From contig JAHBVY010000002.1 of the NCBI GenBank assembly GCA_019637265.1, forward strand, positions 744,001 to 808,000: a DNA stretch of 64,000 bases, written 5' to 3'. The notes under the pieces are model-generated. The model saw only the letters and a program-made list of their open reading frames with translations. It had not been told where the DNA came from and did not search any database. Origin of the DNA: Polyangiaceae bacterium (lineage in GTDB: Bacteria > Myxococcota_A > Polyangia > Polyangiales > Polyangiaceae). This document shows positions 16,998 through 25,658 of this stretch, piece by piece (within the stretch, counting starts at the first letter, position 1; the number at the start of each line of letters is the position of its first letter). Made by a program: the position numbers and the translations under genes.

Positions 16998-18862
16998 AGG
17001 TGATCCCGAGCGCGCGAAAAGCTCTGTTCGCGGCGCTCCTGGCGGCGCTCTCGTGGGCGCTCAGCCCTGGGGTGTACGCCCAAGCCGATGACGAAGCGGA
17101 CGCCTCGACGGACGCCGCTTTGCCGGCCCCGGAGGCGCGGCCACCGCTCGCCCCGCTGCCGATGGTCCCGAGCCAGGAGCTGCCCAAGGCGACCCCCGAG
17201 GACGTGGAGCTGGTGTTGGCGCTGCTCACCCGCGTCAGCTCCGCCGACCCGAGCGAGCGTCAGGCAGGGCGCGAGGCCATCCTGGAGGCCGACCCGCGCT
17301 GGGTCGCTGCCATCAGCCAGCAGCTCGACGCCCTCGCCGACTCCACGAAGGGTGAGGAGCTGCGGAAGAAGCTCCAAGATCTGCGCGACAAGGCGAGGAG
17401 CGCCGAGCGCGAGCGCATGAAGGCCGCCAATCAGCGCGGCGAGGTCATTACACCTGACTACCTCGAGCTGCTACTCAGCTTCGCCGAGCCGAAGGACGAG
17501 CGCTGGGTCGCGGTGACGAAGGTGGTGGCGCTGAGCCGCATGCTGGGGGCGATCGGCACGACGGACGCCGTCCGCACCCTGGTGCGCATCTACGTGCGCT
17601 TCGGTGAGTTTTTGCGTGTGGATACGCAGCTCCAGCTGGAGAAGCTCGGTGATCGCGCGCTGCCCGCGCTGATCGAGACCCGGCGCCACCAAGCGCCGAA
17701 GATCGCGCGCTGGGCCGAGCGGCAGCTCGACGGCTTGGGCAAGGCGATCCCCAGTGAGGCCGTCCAAGTACCCGACCCTGACGTCTTGGCGGACGTGCTG
17801 CGCGCCTACGGCTACACCCGGGACCCGGACGCGGCGCGCGTCGTGATCTCGTTCGCCAACAGCGAGCGGCCCCAAGTGCGCGAGGCCGCGCGTCAGTCAG
17901 TCAGTCTGATGAAAGAGGTGGCCAACTGGCCGCTGCGCGACACCTACGCGAACATCGTGGGGAAGAAGCCGCCGGGGGATTGGTCATGGGACCGCACCGC
18001 GCGCGAGCTGTTCGGTGAGTTCGATCGGCTGCGGCTCGCCCAGGTGTACAAGCTGTTCAACCAGGGCCGTGAGGCGGCGAGCGCTCAGAAGACGGCGGAG
18101 GCGAAGGCGCTGTTCGATCAGGTGTTGGCGCGCAGCCCATTGTTCGACCAGCGCGCGGAGATGGTGCCCACCTACGTGGCCTTCGCGGAAGCTCAGCTCG
18201 ATGACGACCCGAAGGCGGCGCGCGCCGCGCTCGGGCGCGCGCGGCGGCTCAGCGAAGACGCGGAGGTGACGCGGCGCGCGGAGGCGCTCCTGTGGCTCCT
18301 CGATGGGCGCGAGCTCGTGGCGCGGGGCCTGGCGGATCAAGTGCCGTTCCGGCGCGCGCTGGAGCTCGACCCGGGTAATGAGCGCGCGAAGAAGCACCTG
18401 GAGGAAATCCAGCGCGGGGAGCGCGCGGAGGAGAAGGAGACCGGGCGCTACTACGGCGCGGTGGCGATCGGGGTGGTGGCGTTGCTCTCCATCGCGGTCA
18501 TTGGGCTGCGGCGTGGCAAACCGGAGCCCACCCAGGCACTACGGGGTGCGGAGGAGCCGCGCGAGGTGCCCGAGCTCACACCGGCGCCCTTCCCCACAGC
18601 GGAGCCGATAGGCATCCATACGGACGATCGAGGGCTTCTCGTCCAAGCCCCCGATCCGGAGCCCGTCCAAGCCCCCGATCCGGAGCCCGCCCAAACCACG
18701 CCTGGTCCGGAGCCCGTTCAACCGCCCCATCCGGAGCCCATTCAACCCGCGACTCCTGCTGCCACGCCTGTCCCAACCCAAGGCACCGCCGCGCCGGACG
18801 CGGCAGATCAGCCGCTGAACGCGCCGTCGGGGCTCGAGCTGCCGCCGCTACCCGAGGACTGA
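16994..18862 (+). CDS. Exported HEAT/TPR-like protein with one C-terminal membrane helix and PDPEP repeats
   Basis: This encodes about 622 residues with a signal peptide (ALFAALLAALSWALSPGVYA) and long helical repeat regions. HEAT-like helices lie in about residues 150-330; a TPR-like stretch (AEAKALFDQVLARSPLFDQ and LADQVPFRRALELDPGNERA) lies at about 370-470. One transmembrane helix (AVAIGVVALLSIAVIGL) lies near residue 495, followed by a Pro-rich tail with Asp-Pro-Glu-Pro repeats. The start is TTG 16994 or GTG 17000; both overlap or abut the acylphosphatase stop. Function is unknown; the build suggests a membrane-anchored periplasmic scaffold. Confidence 0.7.
   Translation: MKVIPSARKALFAALLAALSWALSPGVYAQADDEADASTDAALPAPEARPPLAPLPMVPSQELPKATPEDVELVLALLTRVSSADPSERQAGREAILEADPRWVAAISQQLDALADSTKGEELRKKLQDLRDKARSAERERMKAANQRGEVITPDYLELLLSFAEPKDERWVAVTKVVALSRMLGAIGTTDAVRTLVRIYVRFGEFLRVDTQLQLEKLGDRALPALIETRRHQAPKIARWAERQLDGLGKAIPSEAVQVPDPDVLADVLRAYGYTRDPDAARVVISFANSERPQVREAARQSVSLMKEVANWPLRDTYANIVGKKPPGDWSWDRTARELFGEFDRLRLAQVYKLFNQGREAASAQKTAEAKALFDQVLARSPLFDQRAEMVPTYVAFAEAQLDDDPKAARAALGRARRLSEDAEVTRRAEALLWLLDGRELVARGLADQVPFRRALELDPGNERAKKHLEEIQRGERAEEKETGRYYGAVAIGVVALLSIAVIGLRRGKPEPTQALRGAEEPREVPELTPAPFPTAEPIGIHTDDRGLLVQAPDPEPVQAPDPEPAQTTPGPEPVQPPHPEPIQPATPAATPVPTQGTAAPDAADQPLNAPSGLELPPLPED
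18641..18754 (+). repeat. 24-bp coding tandem repeats (PDPEP)
   Basis: Two exact 24-bp units beginning GTCCAAGCCCCCGATCCGGA lie at 18641-18664 and 18665-18688. Decayed units encoding PGPEP and PHPEP continue to about 18754. They make the Pro-rich C-terminal tail of the HEAT/TPR-like protein and may vary in copy number. Confidence 0.7.
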
Positions 18863-18991
18863 TCCGGCGCGCGCGAAGCGCGTGAGGCGTGCGCGCGCTG
18901 CGTCGCAAACGTCGGCCGTCCGACGCGTCAATCCGCTCGCATCCGCGGGATCGACCTTGACGACAGGGTGATCCTCAGGTGGGTTTAGCAT

Positions 18992-20902
18992 GTGCCTCCC
19001 CACGCCCTCTCCCCTGGTCGACCTGCTCTCCCACTCCTAGCGCTCGCGCTGGCCCTCGCCGGTTGCTCGGCGACCACGGATGGGCCCAACCGCATTCAAG
19101 GCGCCGGCGCCACCAGCGGCACCGGTGCTCAAGGCGGGGCGGCCGGCAACGGGGGAGACGCTGGGACTGGCGGCACCCTCTTCATCGACTCGGGCGCGGG
19201 GGCGGCGCCCGGTGACGCCGCGGTGACGGACAGCGGCGGCGTCACCAACGACGCGACGCCCGACGTCACCACGGGGGAGTGCACCAACGACGGCTACCGC
19301 CCCGGCCCCTTCCCGCGGGTGTGCGCCGCGCCCACGGACAACGAGTGCGCGGGCGGCTCCGACGTGAACCCAGCATTCCCGAACGGAAATTATGGCAACG
19401 GCTTCGACGATGACTGCGACGGGCAGGTCGACGAGGGCTGCGACTGCTCGCCTGGGATTGGCTCCGGTGAGACGCGCGATTGCTGGCTCGTCCCGGGCTC
19501 GCAGGTGGACAGCTCGGGGACGCCGCTCGGGTGGTGCGCCTCCAACAGCCGCGGCTCGCAGAGCTGCGTGGTGACGGGCTCCGGGGAGTTCCCCACTCGC
19601 CGTTGGGACAGCCAGTGCCGCGGCGCCCAGCCCCCGTTCGCCGACGACGTGTGCGCGGCGGGCGACTTCAACTGCGATGGTCTGGAGCTCAACAGCCAAG
19701 CGCAAGACTGCAGCTGCGACAACGTGGTCGTCGAGTGCCCCTCGGACCCGGTGGTCACGGTCCCTTACCCCAACCCCACGAACCTCCTCGAGCTGAACGG
19801 CTACACCTGGATCAGCGGGGCCGATCCGCTGAGCTCGACCAACTGGCGCTGGACCGTCACCGGCGGCGACTGCGACAACATCCTGCCGTTCCCGAGCTTC
19901 GCCGTTTATAACGGCTCCAACGCGAACTCCGCGGCCATGGTCGGCACCGCGCAGGGCGGCCTGGGCCCAGCGGGCAACCAGCGAGGCTACGTGTGGCCTT
20001 CGGGCACCGGCGTCACCGCGGGCCGCGTGTACCCCGCCTTCGCGCTCTCGGGGGACTACCTCGTCAAGGGTGAGTTCCAGCTGAAGGGGCAGCAGTACGA
20101 GTGCACCATCCGCGTCCAGGTGCGCGCTCCGGGTATCCGCGCGGAAGCGTGCTGGAGCCCGATGCCCAACGACGTCGACCTGCACTTCGCCCGGCTGCAG
20201 AACCCGACGGCGTGCGACAAGGAGGGGCATGGCTGGTTCCAGTCGTGCCGCAGCGACAACCGCGCCGACGATTGCTTCTACGCCTCGAGCTCGGGCTGCA
20301 CCGGCTTTGGGGCGAATCCATCGGCGTGGGGCTACGCCCGCTCGCCCAACTCGGCGTGCCAGGGTTGGGGCTCTCGGCGCGGCGCCACCCCCTGCGACAA
20401 CCCGCGCCTCGACCGCGACAACATCACCTGCTTCCCCCAGCTCAATAACCCGAACCTCCCGAACTTCTGCGGCGCCGAGAACATCAACCTCGACAACCCG
20501 AAGGACGGCGAGCGCTTCGCCATCGGCCTGCACGCCTACGACATCACCGGCAGCGTGCGCCCCCACGTGAACATCTACTGCAACGGTGAGCGGCGCCTGT
20601 CGGCGGGCTACGACCCCAACTCGGGGCAGCTGTTCCCGGTGATGACCCAAGGCGGCGCCACCGCAGGAGGTGACTTCTGGGAGGTGGCCATCGTGCAGGC
20701 CCACGTGGACGGGTCAGGCCAGATGACGGATTGCACCATCGACACCGTCAACTCCCAGACGCCCAAGCCCACGAAAGACGGCTCCACCGCCATCTGCGTC
20801 GACACCAACCCGAAGAACGGCGCGCCCGCCTCGAGCACCGATTGGCTGTTCCGACCCGACGGCAGCTACCCCGCGACCGCCGACGACCTGTGCTGGCACT
20901 GA
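18992..20902 (+). CDS. MopE-like Cys-rich lipoprotein
   Basis: This 636-residue surface-type lipoprotein has lipobox LALAGC (Cys25), a Gly/Ala/Ser-rich linker (residues ~35-85) and many cysteines, presumably in disulfides. The segment NGFDDDCDGQVDEGC (near residue 140) matches the NGxDDDCDGxVDE metal-binding motif found in MopE-type proteins. A second segment, GDFNCDGLELN, is related. A later region (CWSPMPNDVDLHFARLQNP onward) resembles a domain common in large myxobacterial lipoproteins. It probably binds calcium or another metal outside the cell. Start GTG 18992 gives the signal peptide. No partner gene is obvious. Confidence 0.7.
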   Translation: MPPHALSPGRPALPLLALALALAGCSATTDGPNRIQGAGATSGTGAQGGAAGNGGDAGTGGTLFIDSGAGAAPGDAAVTDSGGVTNDATPDVTTGECTNDGYRPGPFPRVCAAPTDNECAGGSDVNPAFPNGNYGNGFDDDCDGQVDEGCDCSPGIGSGETRDCWLVPGSQVDSSGTPLGWCASNSRGSQSCVVTGSGEFPTRRWDSQCRGAQPPFADDVCAAGDFNCDGLELNSQAQDCSCDNVVVECPSDPVVTVPYPNPTNLLELNGYTWISGADPLSSTNWRWTVTGGDCDNILPFPSFAVYNGSNANSAAMVGTAQGGLGPAGNQRGYVWPSGTGVTAGRVYPAFALSGDYLVKGEFQLKGQQYECTIRVQVRAPGIRAEACWSPMPNDVDLHFARLQNPTACDKEGHGWFQSCRSDNRADDCFYASSSGCTGFGANPSAWGYARSPNSACQGWGSRRGATPCDNPRLDRDNITCFPQLNNPNLPNFCGAENINLDNPKDGERFAIGLHAYDITGSVRPHVNIYCNGERRLSAGYDPNSGQLFPVMTQGGATAGGDFWEVAIVQAHVDGSGQMTDCTIDTVNSQTPKPTKDGSTAICVDTNPKNGAPASSTDWLFRPDGSYPATADDLCWH

Positions 20903-21070
20903 GCTGCTAGCCGCGGCGAGGTCAGCCGAGGCGCCTCGCCACCAAGAGCCACGAGAGGCGGCGCACGGCGCCAGGTCACGCACACTGACCAGCTCCCCTG
21001 ACCCGCGCGGGCACTGAAGCGCAGCGCTGCCCACGACCCCACCTCGCCCCAGCTTCATTCGGGGCGGGGG

Positions 21071-21085
21071 GATCGGGGGGTTTGG
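21071..21085. repeat. Copy of the dispersed GGGGGGTTTGG motif
   Basis: GATCGGGGGGTTTGG lies in the gap between the MopE-like gene and the convergent Gly-linker lipoprotein. GATCGGGGGGTTAG occurs again at 52121-52134, beyond rpoC. Confidence 0.45.
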
Positions 21086-21149
21086 CAAGGCGCTCGTTGA
21101 GGTGACGTCGGTGCGCTCGACTCGAGTCAGTGTAGCTGATGAGATCTGA

Positions 21150-22262
21150 TCAGGGCTGGGTGATCGCGATGGTGTCGACGTACAGTTGCCGCTCGCTCGC
21201 GGCCGCGTCGTCCCGCATGCGCAGGCTGAAGCGCATGGCGGTGGCTCCGGGCGGGAGCTGCGCGGCGGTGTAAGTCAATGGCCCTGTCTGACCATGGGTG
21301 GCGGCGGTGACGTGGAACCACGCGTTCGGCGTGGCGCCCGCGGCGCCGAGGCGCGTGTCCCACTCGGCGTCATCCAGGTTCCCCGTGAGCCGCCCGGTGC
21401 TGGTGCCGGCGTCCACGTCGTCTTGGCAGGCGCACAGGTCCGTGTAGAAGGTGGGGTTCACGCGCACGCGCAGATCGTTGTTCACCGACGCGACTTGGGG
21501 GTACACGTAGTAGCTGAACGAGAGGTCTCGAGTGGGGTCGAGCTTCACGCAGCGGTCGATGCGGTTGTCGCCGAAGCCGTTCGACAGGGTGCTGAAGTGC
21601 AGCACGTGGGTGTCGCTCTGCGCTGCGAAGCCAGTGGGCTCGATGACGCGCGCGTCGCTCAGCGCCGCGTGCACGCGCCATGGACCGAGCAGCCCTGACG
21701 CGGGGCCGATGTCGGCGCCCGCGGTGTACGTCCCCTGCAGGCCGGCGAAGCCCTCCGTGAACAGGGTGCCGCTGAGCGCACCCGTGTCGCCGCAGCCGCC
21801 GGCGCCACCCGCGCCGGCCGCACCCGCTACGCCACCCGCGCCAGCCGCGCCGCCGGTCCCCGCGACACCCCCCGTCCCCGCGACACCGCCGACACCGCCG
21901 ACACCTCCAGTGCCCGCAGTGCCCGCTGCACCTGCGACGCCACCCACACCCCCAACGCCGCCCACCCCGGCAGAGGCCCCGGTACCGCCACTACCGGCCG
22001 TGCCACCGCTAGCCGCCGTACCGCCGACGCCGGCCGTACCGCCGCTCGCCGCGGTGCCGCCGCTACCCGCAGTGCCACCACTACCCGCGGTGCCGCCGCT
22101 CGCCGCGGTACCACCACTGCCTGCGGCGCCGGCGCTGCCTGCGGTGCCGGCGCTGCCTGCGGTGCCGCCGCCGCCCTTGCCTTCGTCATCCGTGCTGCAG
22201 GCGATGAGCGCCAAGGCCAGTAGTGAAAAGGTAAGCTTACCGCTTGATTGCGTTCGGATCAT
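21150..22262 (-). CDS. Gly-linker lipoprotein A (paralogue 1 of 3)
   Basis: This 370-residue lipoprotein (lipobox ALIAC, Cys22) has a ~135-residue linker of Gly, Ala, Ser, Thr and Val in GGTAGS/GGTAAS-type repeats. A ~200-residue C-terminal domain then starts at LFTEGFAGLQGTYTAG. The domain has motifs shared with the products of 25659 and 26687: NRIDRCVKLDP, DLRVRVNPTFYTDLCACQ, and ATAMRFSLRMRDD leading to a terminal YVDTIAITQP. That pattern suggests a beta-sandwich, carbohydrate-binding-like module, which is inference. GGAG lies about 7 bases before ATG 22262. It probably sits on the cell surface, with the linker spanning capsule or matrix. Confidence 0.75.
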   Translation of the reverse strand: MIRTQSSGKLTFSLLALALIACSTDDEGKGGGGTAGSAGTAGSAGAAGSGGTAASGGTAGSGGTAGSGGTAASGGTAGVGGTAASGGTAGSGGTGASAGVGGVGGVGGVAGAAGTAGTGGVGGVGGVAGTGGVAGTGGAAGAGGVAGAAGAGGAGGCGDTGALSGTLFTEGFAGLQGTYTAGADIGPASGLLGPWRVHAALSDARVIEPTGFAAQSDTHVLHFSTLSNGFGDNRIDRCVKLDPTRDLSFSYYVYPQVASVNNDLRVRVNPTFYTDLCACQDDVDAGTSTGRLTGNLDDAEWDTRLGAAGATPNAWFHVTAATHGQTGPLTYTAAQLPPGATAMRFSLRMRDDAAASERQLYVDTIAITQP

Positions 22263-22313
22263 GGTCTCTCCAGTTCGTTGGAAGCGATGCACCCGTTGGA
22301 CGCGATGCATTCG

Positions 22314-23354
22314 CTAGAAGCGATGTAGGCCGCTCGCTTGAAGGGTGACGAGCAGCGCCTGAGCCAGGGACGCGTCGGGTGCTCCGGGGAGTGGCCCCGC
22401 GGCGTCTCCATACGCCTCCCGCTGGTAGGCGACGTGGAGTCGCAGTCGGCGATGCTGACGATCGGCGTGAGGGAACAGATCCGAGAACACACCGGCGGTC
22501 AGCTGGGTGGTGTGCGCCCCGTCCGTGTCCATGTCCTGATCCACGCGATCGAGCTTGAGCAGGACACCCAAGTACGGCGCGAGCACGTGACCGCTCGCCC
22601 AGAACGAGAAGGCCTGACTCTCGCGGAGCGGCTGCGCGTCCATCCCCATCGCGCGCGCGTACTCGACCCCCGCGAACGCATAGCGGCTCGCGAAGGTGAC
22701 GGCGCCCGCCGCTCGGTGATCGCGCGCGCTGGCGACGCCGACGGAGCCATCGCGATACGCCGCGTGCAGCGCGAGCGTCATACCGTCCGGTCCACTGCTC
22801 ATCAGCGGACGGGCGGTGAGCATCACCGTCAGGTTCTTCCCGGCGTTCTGCTCGCGCTGCGTCTGCCCCTCGCCATTCACGTACTCGACGTCGAGCTCCA
22901 GGCGGCCGGTGAAGGCGCTCACCGTGAAGGTGGCGCCGAGGTCCGAGCGATTGAAGTACGTGCGGTCGGACATCAGGGTGTCCACGCCGCGAAGGTCGTA
23001 TCCCTTGTTCAGCTGCTCGAGCCAACGCTCGGGCACCAAGCCCAGCCGCAGGCCGAGGTCGATGGGGCCGAGGTGCGCGGCGCCATGCCCATAGGCGCCG
23101 AGCGCGCGCAGCACGAGCGCGTCCCCATCGACGCCGATCAGGCTCTGCGGCCCCGCCGAGCGGATCGCCTCCACCTGCCAGCTGACGCCGCCATCGAAGC
23201 GCTCATCGCCACGCCAAACCAACCCGAGCCCCGCCTCGGCGCGATCCAGCGCGAACTCCTCCACGCTGTCGTCACCGACCTCCCCGCGCGGTACCCCGCG
23301 ATCACGTCGGCTCGAAGCGTGACGCAGCTCGCGCCGTCCTCTTCGAGCGCGCAA
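22314..23354 (-). CDS. Outer-membrane-like protein, C-terminal part of a frameshifted gene
   Basis: From about 23300 leftward this frame encodes the main body of an exported protein rich in alternating strands (LGLRLGLVPERWLEQL, GRLELDVEYVNGEGQ, LHAAYRDGSVGVA, SFWASGHVLAPYLGVLLKLDR, RLRLHVAYQREAY). It ends in an aromatic residue (LHRF), as outer-membrane barrels do. The signal peptide lies upstream in another frame (23138-23476). Restoring the frame near 23282-23291 would join ADVIAGYR to GEVGDDSVEEF. The first ~18 residues of this frame upstream of the junction are probably not real. The family resembles phosphate-selective porin-like barrels, but I cannot name it. Confidence 0.65.
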   Translation of the reverse strand: MRARRGRRELRHASSRRDRGVPRGEVGDDSVEEFALDRAEAGLGLVWRGDERFDGGVSWQVEAIRSAGPQSLIGVDGDALVLRALGAYGHGAAHLGPIDLGLRLGLVPERWLEQLNKGYDLRGVDTLMSDRTYFNRSDLGATFTVSAFTGRLELDVEYVNGEGQTQREQNAGKNLTVMLTARPLMSSGPDGMTLALHAAYRDGSVGVASARDHRAAGAVTFASRYAFAGVEYARAMGMDAQPLRESQAFSFWASGHVLAPYLGVLLKLDRVDQDMDTDGAHTTQLTAGVFSDLFPHADRQHRRLRLHVAYQREAYGDAAGPLPGAPDASLAQALLVTLQASGLHRF

Positions 23355-23476
23355 CCGGGTGAGACGGGCCAGGCGTCGGGAGACAGTTTGTCTGTATCAC
23401 TGTCCAATAGGATCCACGACTCGGCGGCGGCTGGCGCGCTGAAGAGCAGCAGCCCGCACGCGGTGAGCGCCTTCAT
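23138..23476 (-). CDS. Outer-membrane-like protein, N-terminal part of a frameshifted gene
   Basis: From ATG 23476 this frame encodes a signal peptide (MKALTACGLLLFSAPAAA) and about 45 further residues to ADVIAGYR. After about 23290 the sequence turns to unlikely composition (TTAWRSSRWIAPRRG) and stops at 23138. A one-base loss in the G4 run (plus-strand CCCC at 23282-23285), or two extra bases in the adjacent CGCGCG, would restore the frame into 22314-23354. An in-frame start at 23620 adds residues without signal-peptide character. The intact gene would span 22314-23476 and encode about 387 residues. Confidence 0.6.
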   Translation of the reverse strand: MKALTACGLLLFSAPAAAESWILLDSDTDKLSPDAWPVSPGCALEEDGASCVTLRADVIAGYRAGRSVTTAWRSSRWIAPRRGSGWFGVAMSASMAASAGRWRRSARRGRRA

Positions 23477-23504
23477 CGAGCCGCCGCGAAGCGCGGCGTA
23501 TCCA

Positions 23505-23520
23505 GTCAGTTTAGCTGTCA
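23505..23520. repeat. Copy of the GTCAG-TAGCTGA palindrome family
   Basis: GTCAGTTTAGCTGTCA lies between the outer-membrane-like gene and the DUF2252 gene. Relatives are at 21126, 41656, 41694, 41737, 51544, 51601 and about 51876. Confidence 0.5.
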
Positions 23521-23616
23521 TATGAGCGACGCGCTGGCCCGCTCCAGGAGGCGCTGGCATAGGGCCCTGCTCATCAGTCAGCTGCTGCGAGGCGCTCCGC
23601 GCCTTCATCCCTGCGC

Positions 23617-25179
23617 TCATCGGCGGTACCCCAAGTGAAATCCGTGCTCGGTGATCAACCGGTGGAGGCGCTCGAGATCGGCGACCACCACCTGGGCGTA
23701 GTGCGAGGTGAAGTCGACCGCTTCTCGCGTGAAGCCCGAGACGTCCCCGCCGATCGCCCGAGCGATGAGCGGCCCAGCCAGCTTGCCTGACTGCGCGTGA
23801 GCCTGAGCGTGACTGCGCGCCAAGATCTGCCCCGCGAGCTGCGCGAACTCGAGCACATCGCTCGGGCGGAGCTCCCCCTCACGCAGGCCGTCCGCCATGC
23901 GGTCGATGGCGTAGTTTCGCTGATTGCCGCTCCGCTCACGCACTCGAAAGCTCTGCGCTCCGGCCGTCGCCCAACCGAGCCAAGGATCGGTGTCGAGCGC
24001 CGCTTGATGGAGGCGCTGGCGCCGCCCGACGCGCTCCGCGTTGCTCGTGTGTGGCGCCTCGGGGAAGCGCGCGAGCCCCGGGAGCGGCGCCGCGTCGATC
24101 ACCTCCTTGAGCTCGAGCAGCACTGCCTCGTCCGGCTCCGGGCCGACGCCATAAACCAGCAGGTAGTAGCGCGCGTTGGGGTAGCTCGAGACGCCGCCGC
24201 CGAGACGCCGCCCGAAGCCCACGATCTCCGCGCGGCGCGGATCGATGTAAGAAGGGTCCACCAGTGTGGTGCGGTAGGCCTCGAACAAGCGCCTCAGCAA
24301 GCGCTGTTCCGACGCGGAAACTTCAACCAGGGTGTCCGAGTAGAGGTCATGCTCGTGAGCGCCTACGCGGGCCGTTCGTCGCGGCTCCACGTCCTTGAAC
24401 GCCAGCTGTCGCACGCCGTCCTTCAGCGTGGTGTAGGCGCGCAGTCGGTCCCGCTGCCGCCCTCGAGTCTCGGCGCGCTCGAGCAGCTCGTCGGCGATCG
24501 CGCCCCAGCGCCGCCGACGATCGACCTGGACGCCAGGCTCGCCGTCCGCCATCGCCACGATCGCTTCGGCGTAAGCGCGCGCGCCGGTCTCCACCACTTC
24601 GTCACGATGCGACTCCTCCAGCACCGGAGCACCGCCGCGCGCTGAGATCATGCGGCGCGCCTCCTCGACCGCCATCCACATCGAGAGCGCGAAGCGCCTC
24701 ACGTCTTGGATGTAGGGACCGAAGGTGGCCCCATCGAAGTCGCCGAACTCCAGCGTCATGACGCCGCCCGCCGTGCGGTACGAGCTCAGGTTCTCTGGGT
24801 GTGGATCCCCGAGGATCGCGACGCTGCGCGTCTCCGGGGTGAGGTAGCGCGTCGGCACCCGCGCCGCGCCGCCCGGCACCATCGAGTCCGCGTTGAACTG
24901 CGGCACGGTGCCCCGCACGAGCGCATACAGCGACTCGCCCATGACCGCGATCTTCCCTTCGGCCAGGCTCGGTGAGCGCTCGAAGAACACCTGGTTGTCG
25001 CGAACCAGCGTCTCGTGCAGCCAACGCTCGCGCTCGTCGCCCACCTCGGCAGCGCAGCCCGGTAGCAGCACGAGCAGCCCCGTGGAGAGCAGCGCCCGAC
25101 GCGAGAGCACCGTGCGGCTCGACGCGAGCGGCAGCGCCGGGCTCGGCTGCGCTGGCGCGAGGGCCTGGGCGCTCGGCAT
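23617..25179 (-). CDS. Exported DUF2252-family lipoprotein
   Basis: This 520-residue protein contains the DUF2252 hallmark GDPHPENLSSY followed by LEFGDFDGATFGPYIQDVRRF, a kinase-like (aminoglycoside-phosphotransferase-type) arrangement, at about residues 125-165. Later segments VDPSYIDPRRAEIVGFGRR and ELKEVIDAAPLPGLARF fit the family. Unusually, the N-terminus has LSRRALLSTGLLVLLPGC, a twin-arginine-like signal ending in a lipobox (Cys42), so the protein appears to be exported and lipidated. I chose ATG 25179. In-frame starts at 25338, 25368 and TTG 25416 add a low-complexity Ser-Pro-Ala-Leu-Pro leader. It lies upstream of, and in the same direction as, the outer-membrane-like gene. Confidence 0.75.
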   Translation of the reverse strand: MPSAQALAPAQPSPALPLASSRTVLSRRALLSTGLLVLLPGCAAEVGDERERWLHETLVRDNQVFFERSPSLAEGKIAVMGESLYALVRGTVPQFNADSMVPGGAARVPTRYLTPETRSVAILGDPHPENLSSYRTAGGVMTLEFGDFDGATFGPYIQDVRRFALSMWMAVEEARRMISARGGAPVLEESHRDEVVETGARAYAEAIVAMADGEPGVQVDRRRRWGAIADELLERAETRGRQRDRLRAYTTLKDGVRQLAFKDVEPRRTARVGAHEHDLYSDTLVEVSASEQRLLRRLFEAYRTTLVDPSYIDPRRAEIVGFGRRLGGGVSSYPNARYYLLVYGVGPEPDEAVLLELKEVIDAAPLPGLARFPEAPHTSNAERVGRRQRLHQAALDTDPWLGWATAGAQSFRVRERSGNQRNYAIDRMADGLREGELRPSDVLEFAQLAGQILARSHAQAHAQSGKLAGPLIARAIGGDVSGFTREAVDFTSHYAQVVVADLERLHRLITEHGFHLGYRR

Positions 25180-25658
25180 GACAGTCGGTATAACGGTCTG
25201 CGCTGCGCTCTGCTCGAGTGCCTGCTCCGGACTTCGCGCGAGCCCTCCCGCTGGCGTGCGTATGCCGTGACCACCTGCCTGGCGCTCGAGCGGCAGCGCC
25301 GGACTCGGCGCGAGTCCCTGAAGAGCGACGGTCGACATCGACACGGGCGCACCGTGCCTCGACCCCATGACGTTCAGGTGACGGCGACGAGACAAATAGC
25401 GACGCTCGTCACTCAATGGTCATAGGGCGTTCGTGTGAATCATGGTGTGGTGAAGAGAGGCCTTGGTGACGCTCCGGTGACACGCAGTGCTCGCGGCGAA
25501 GGCTACGTAGCAAACACGTGACGCGCAGCGCCGCAACGTGGCGTCCAGGTGACGGCGGGGCGACAACTTCATGCGCTCACGATTCACCGCGTGCAGCCTC
25601 CAAACCCGCTCGCTACGGTGCCGACACGCGCCGGGAGCGCGCCACTCAGGAGCTTGTC

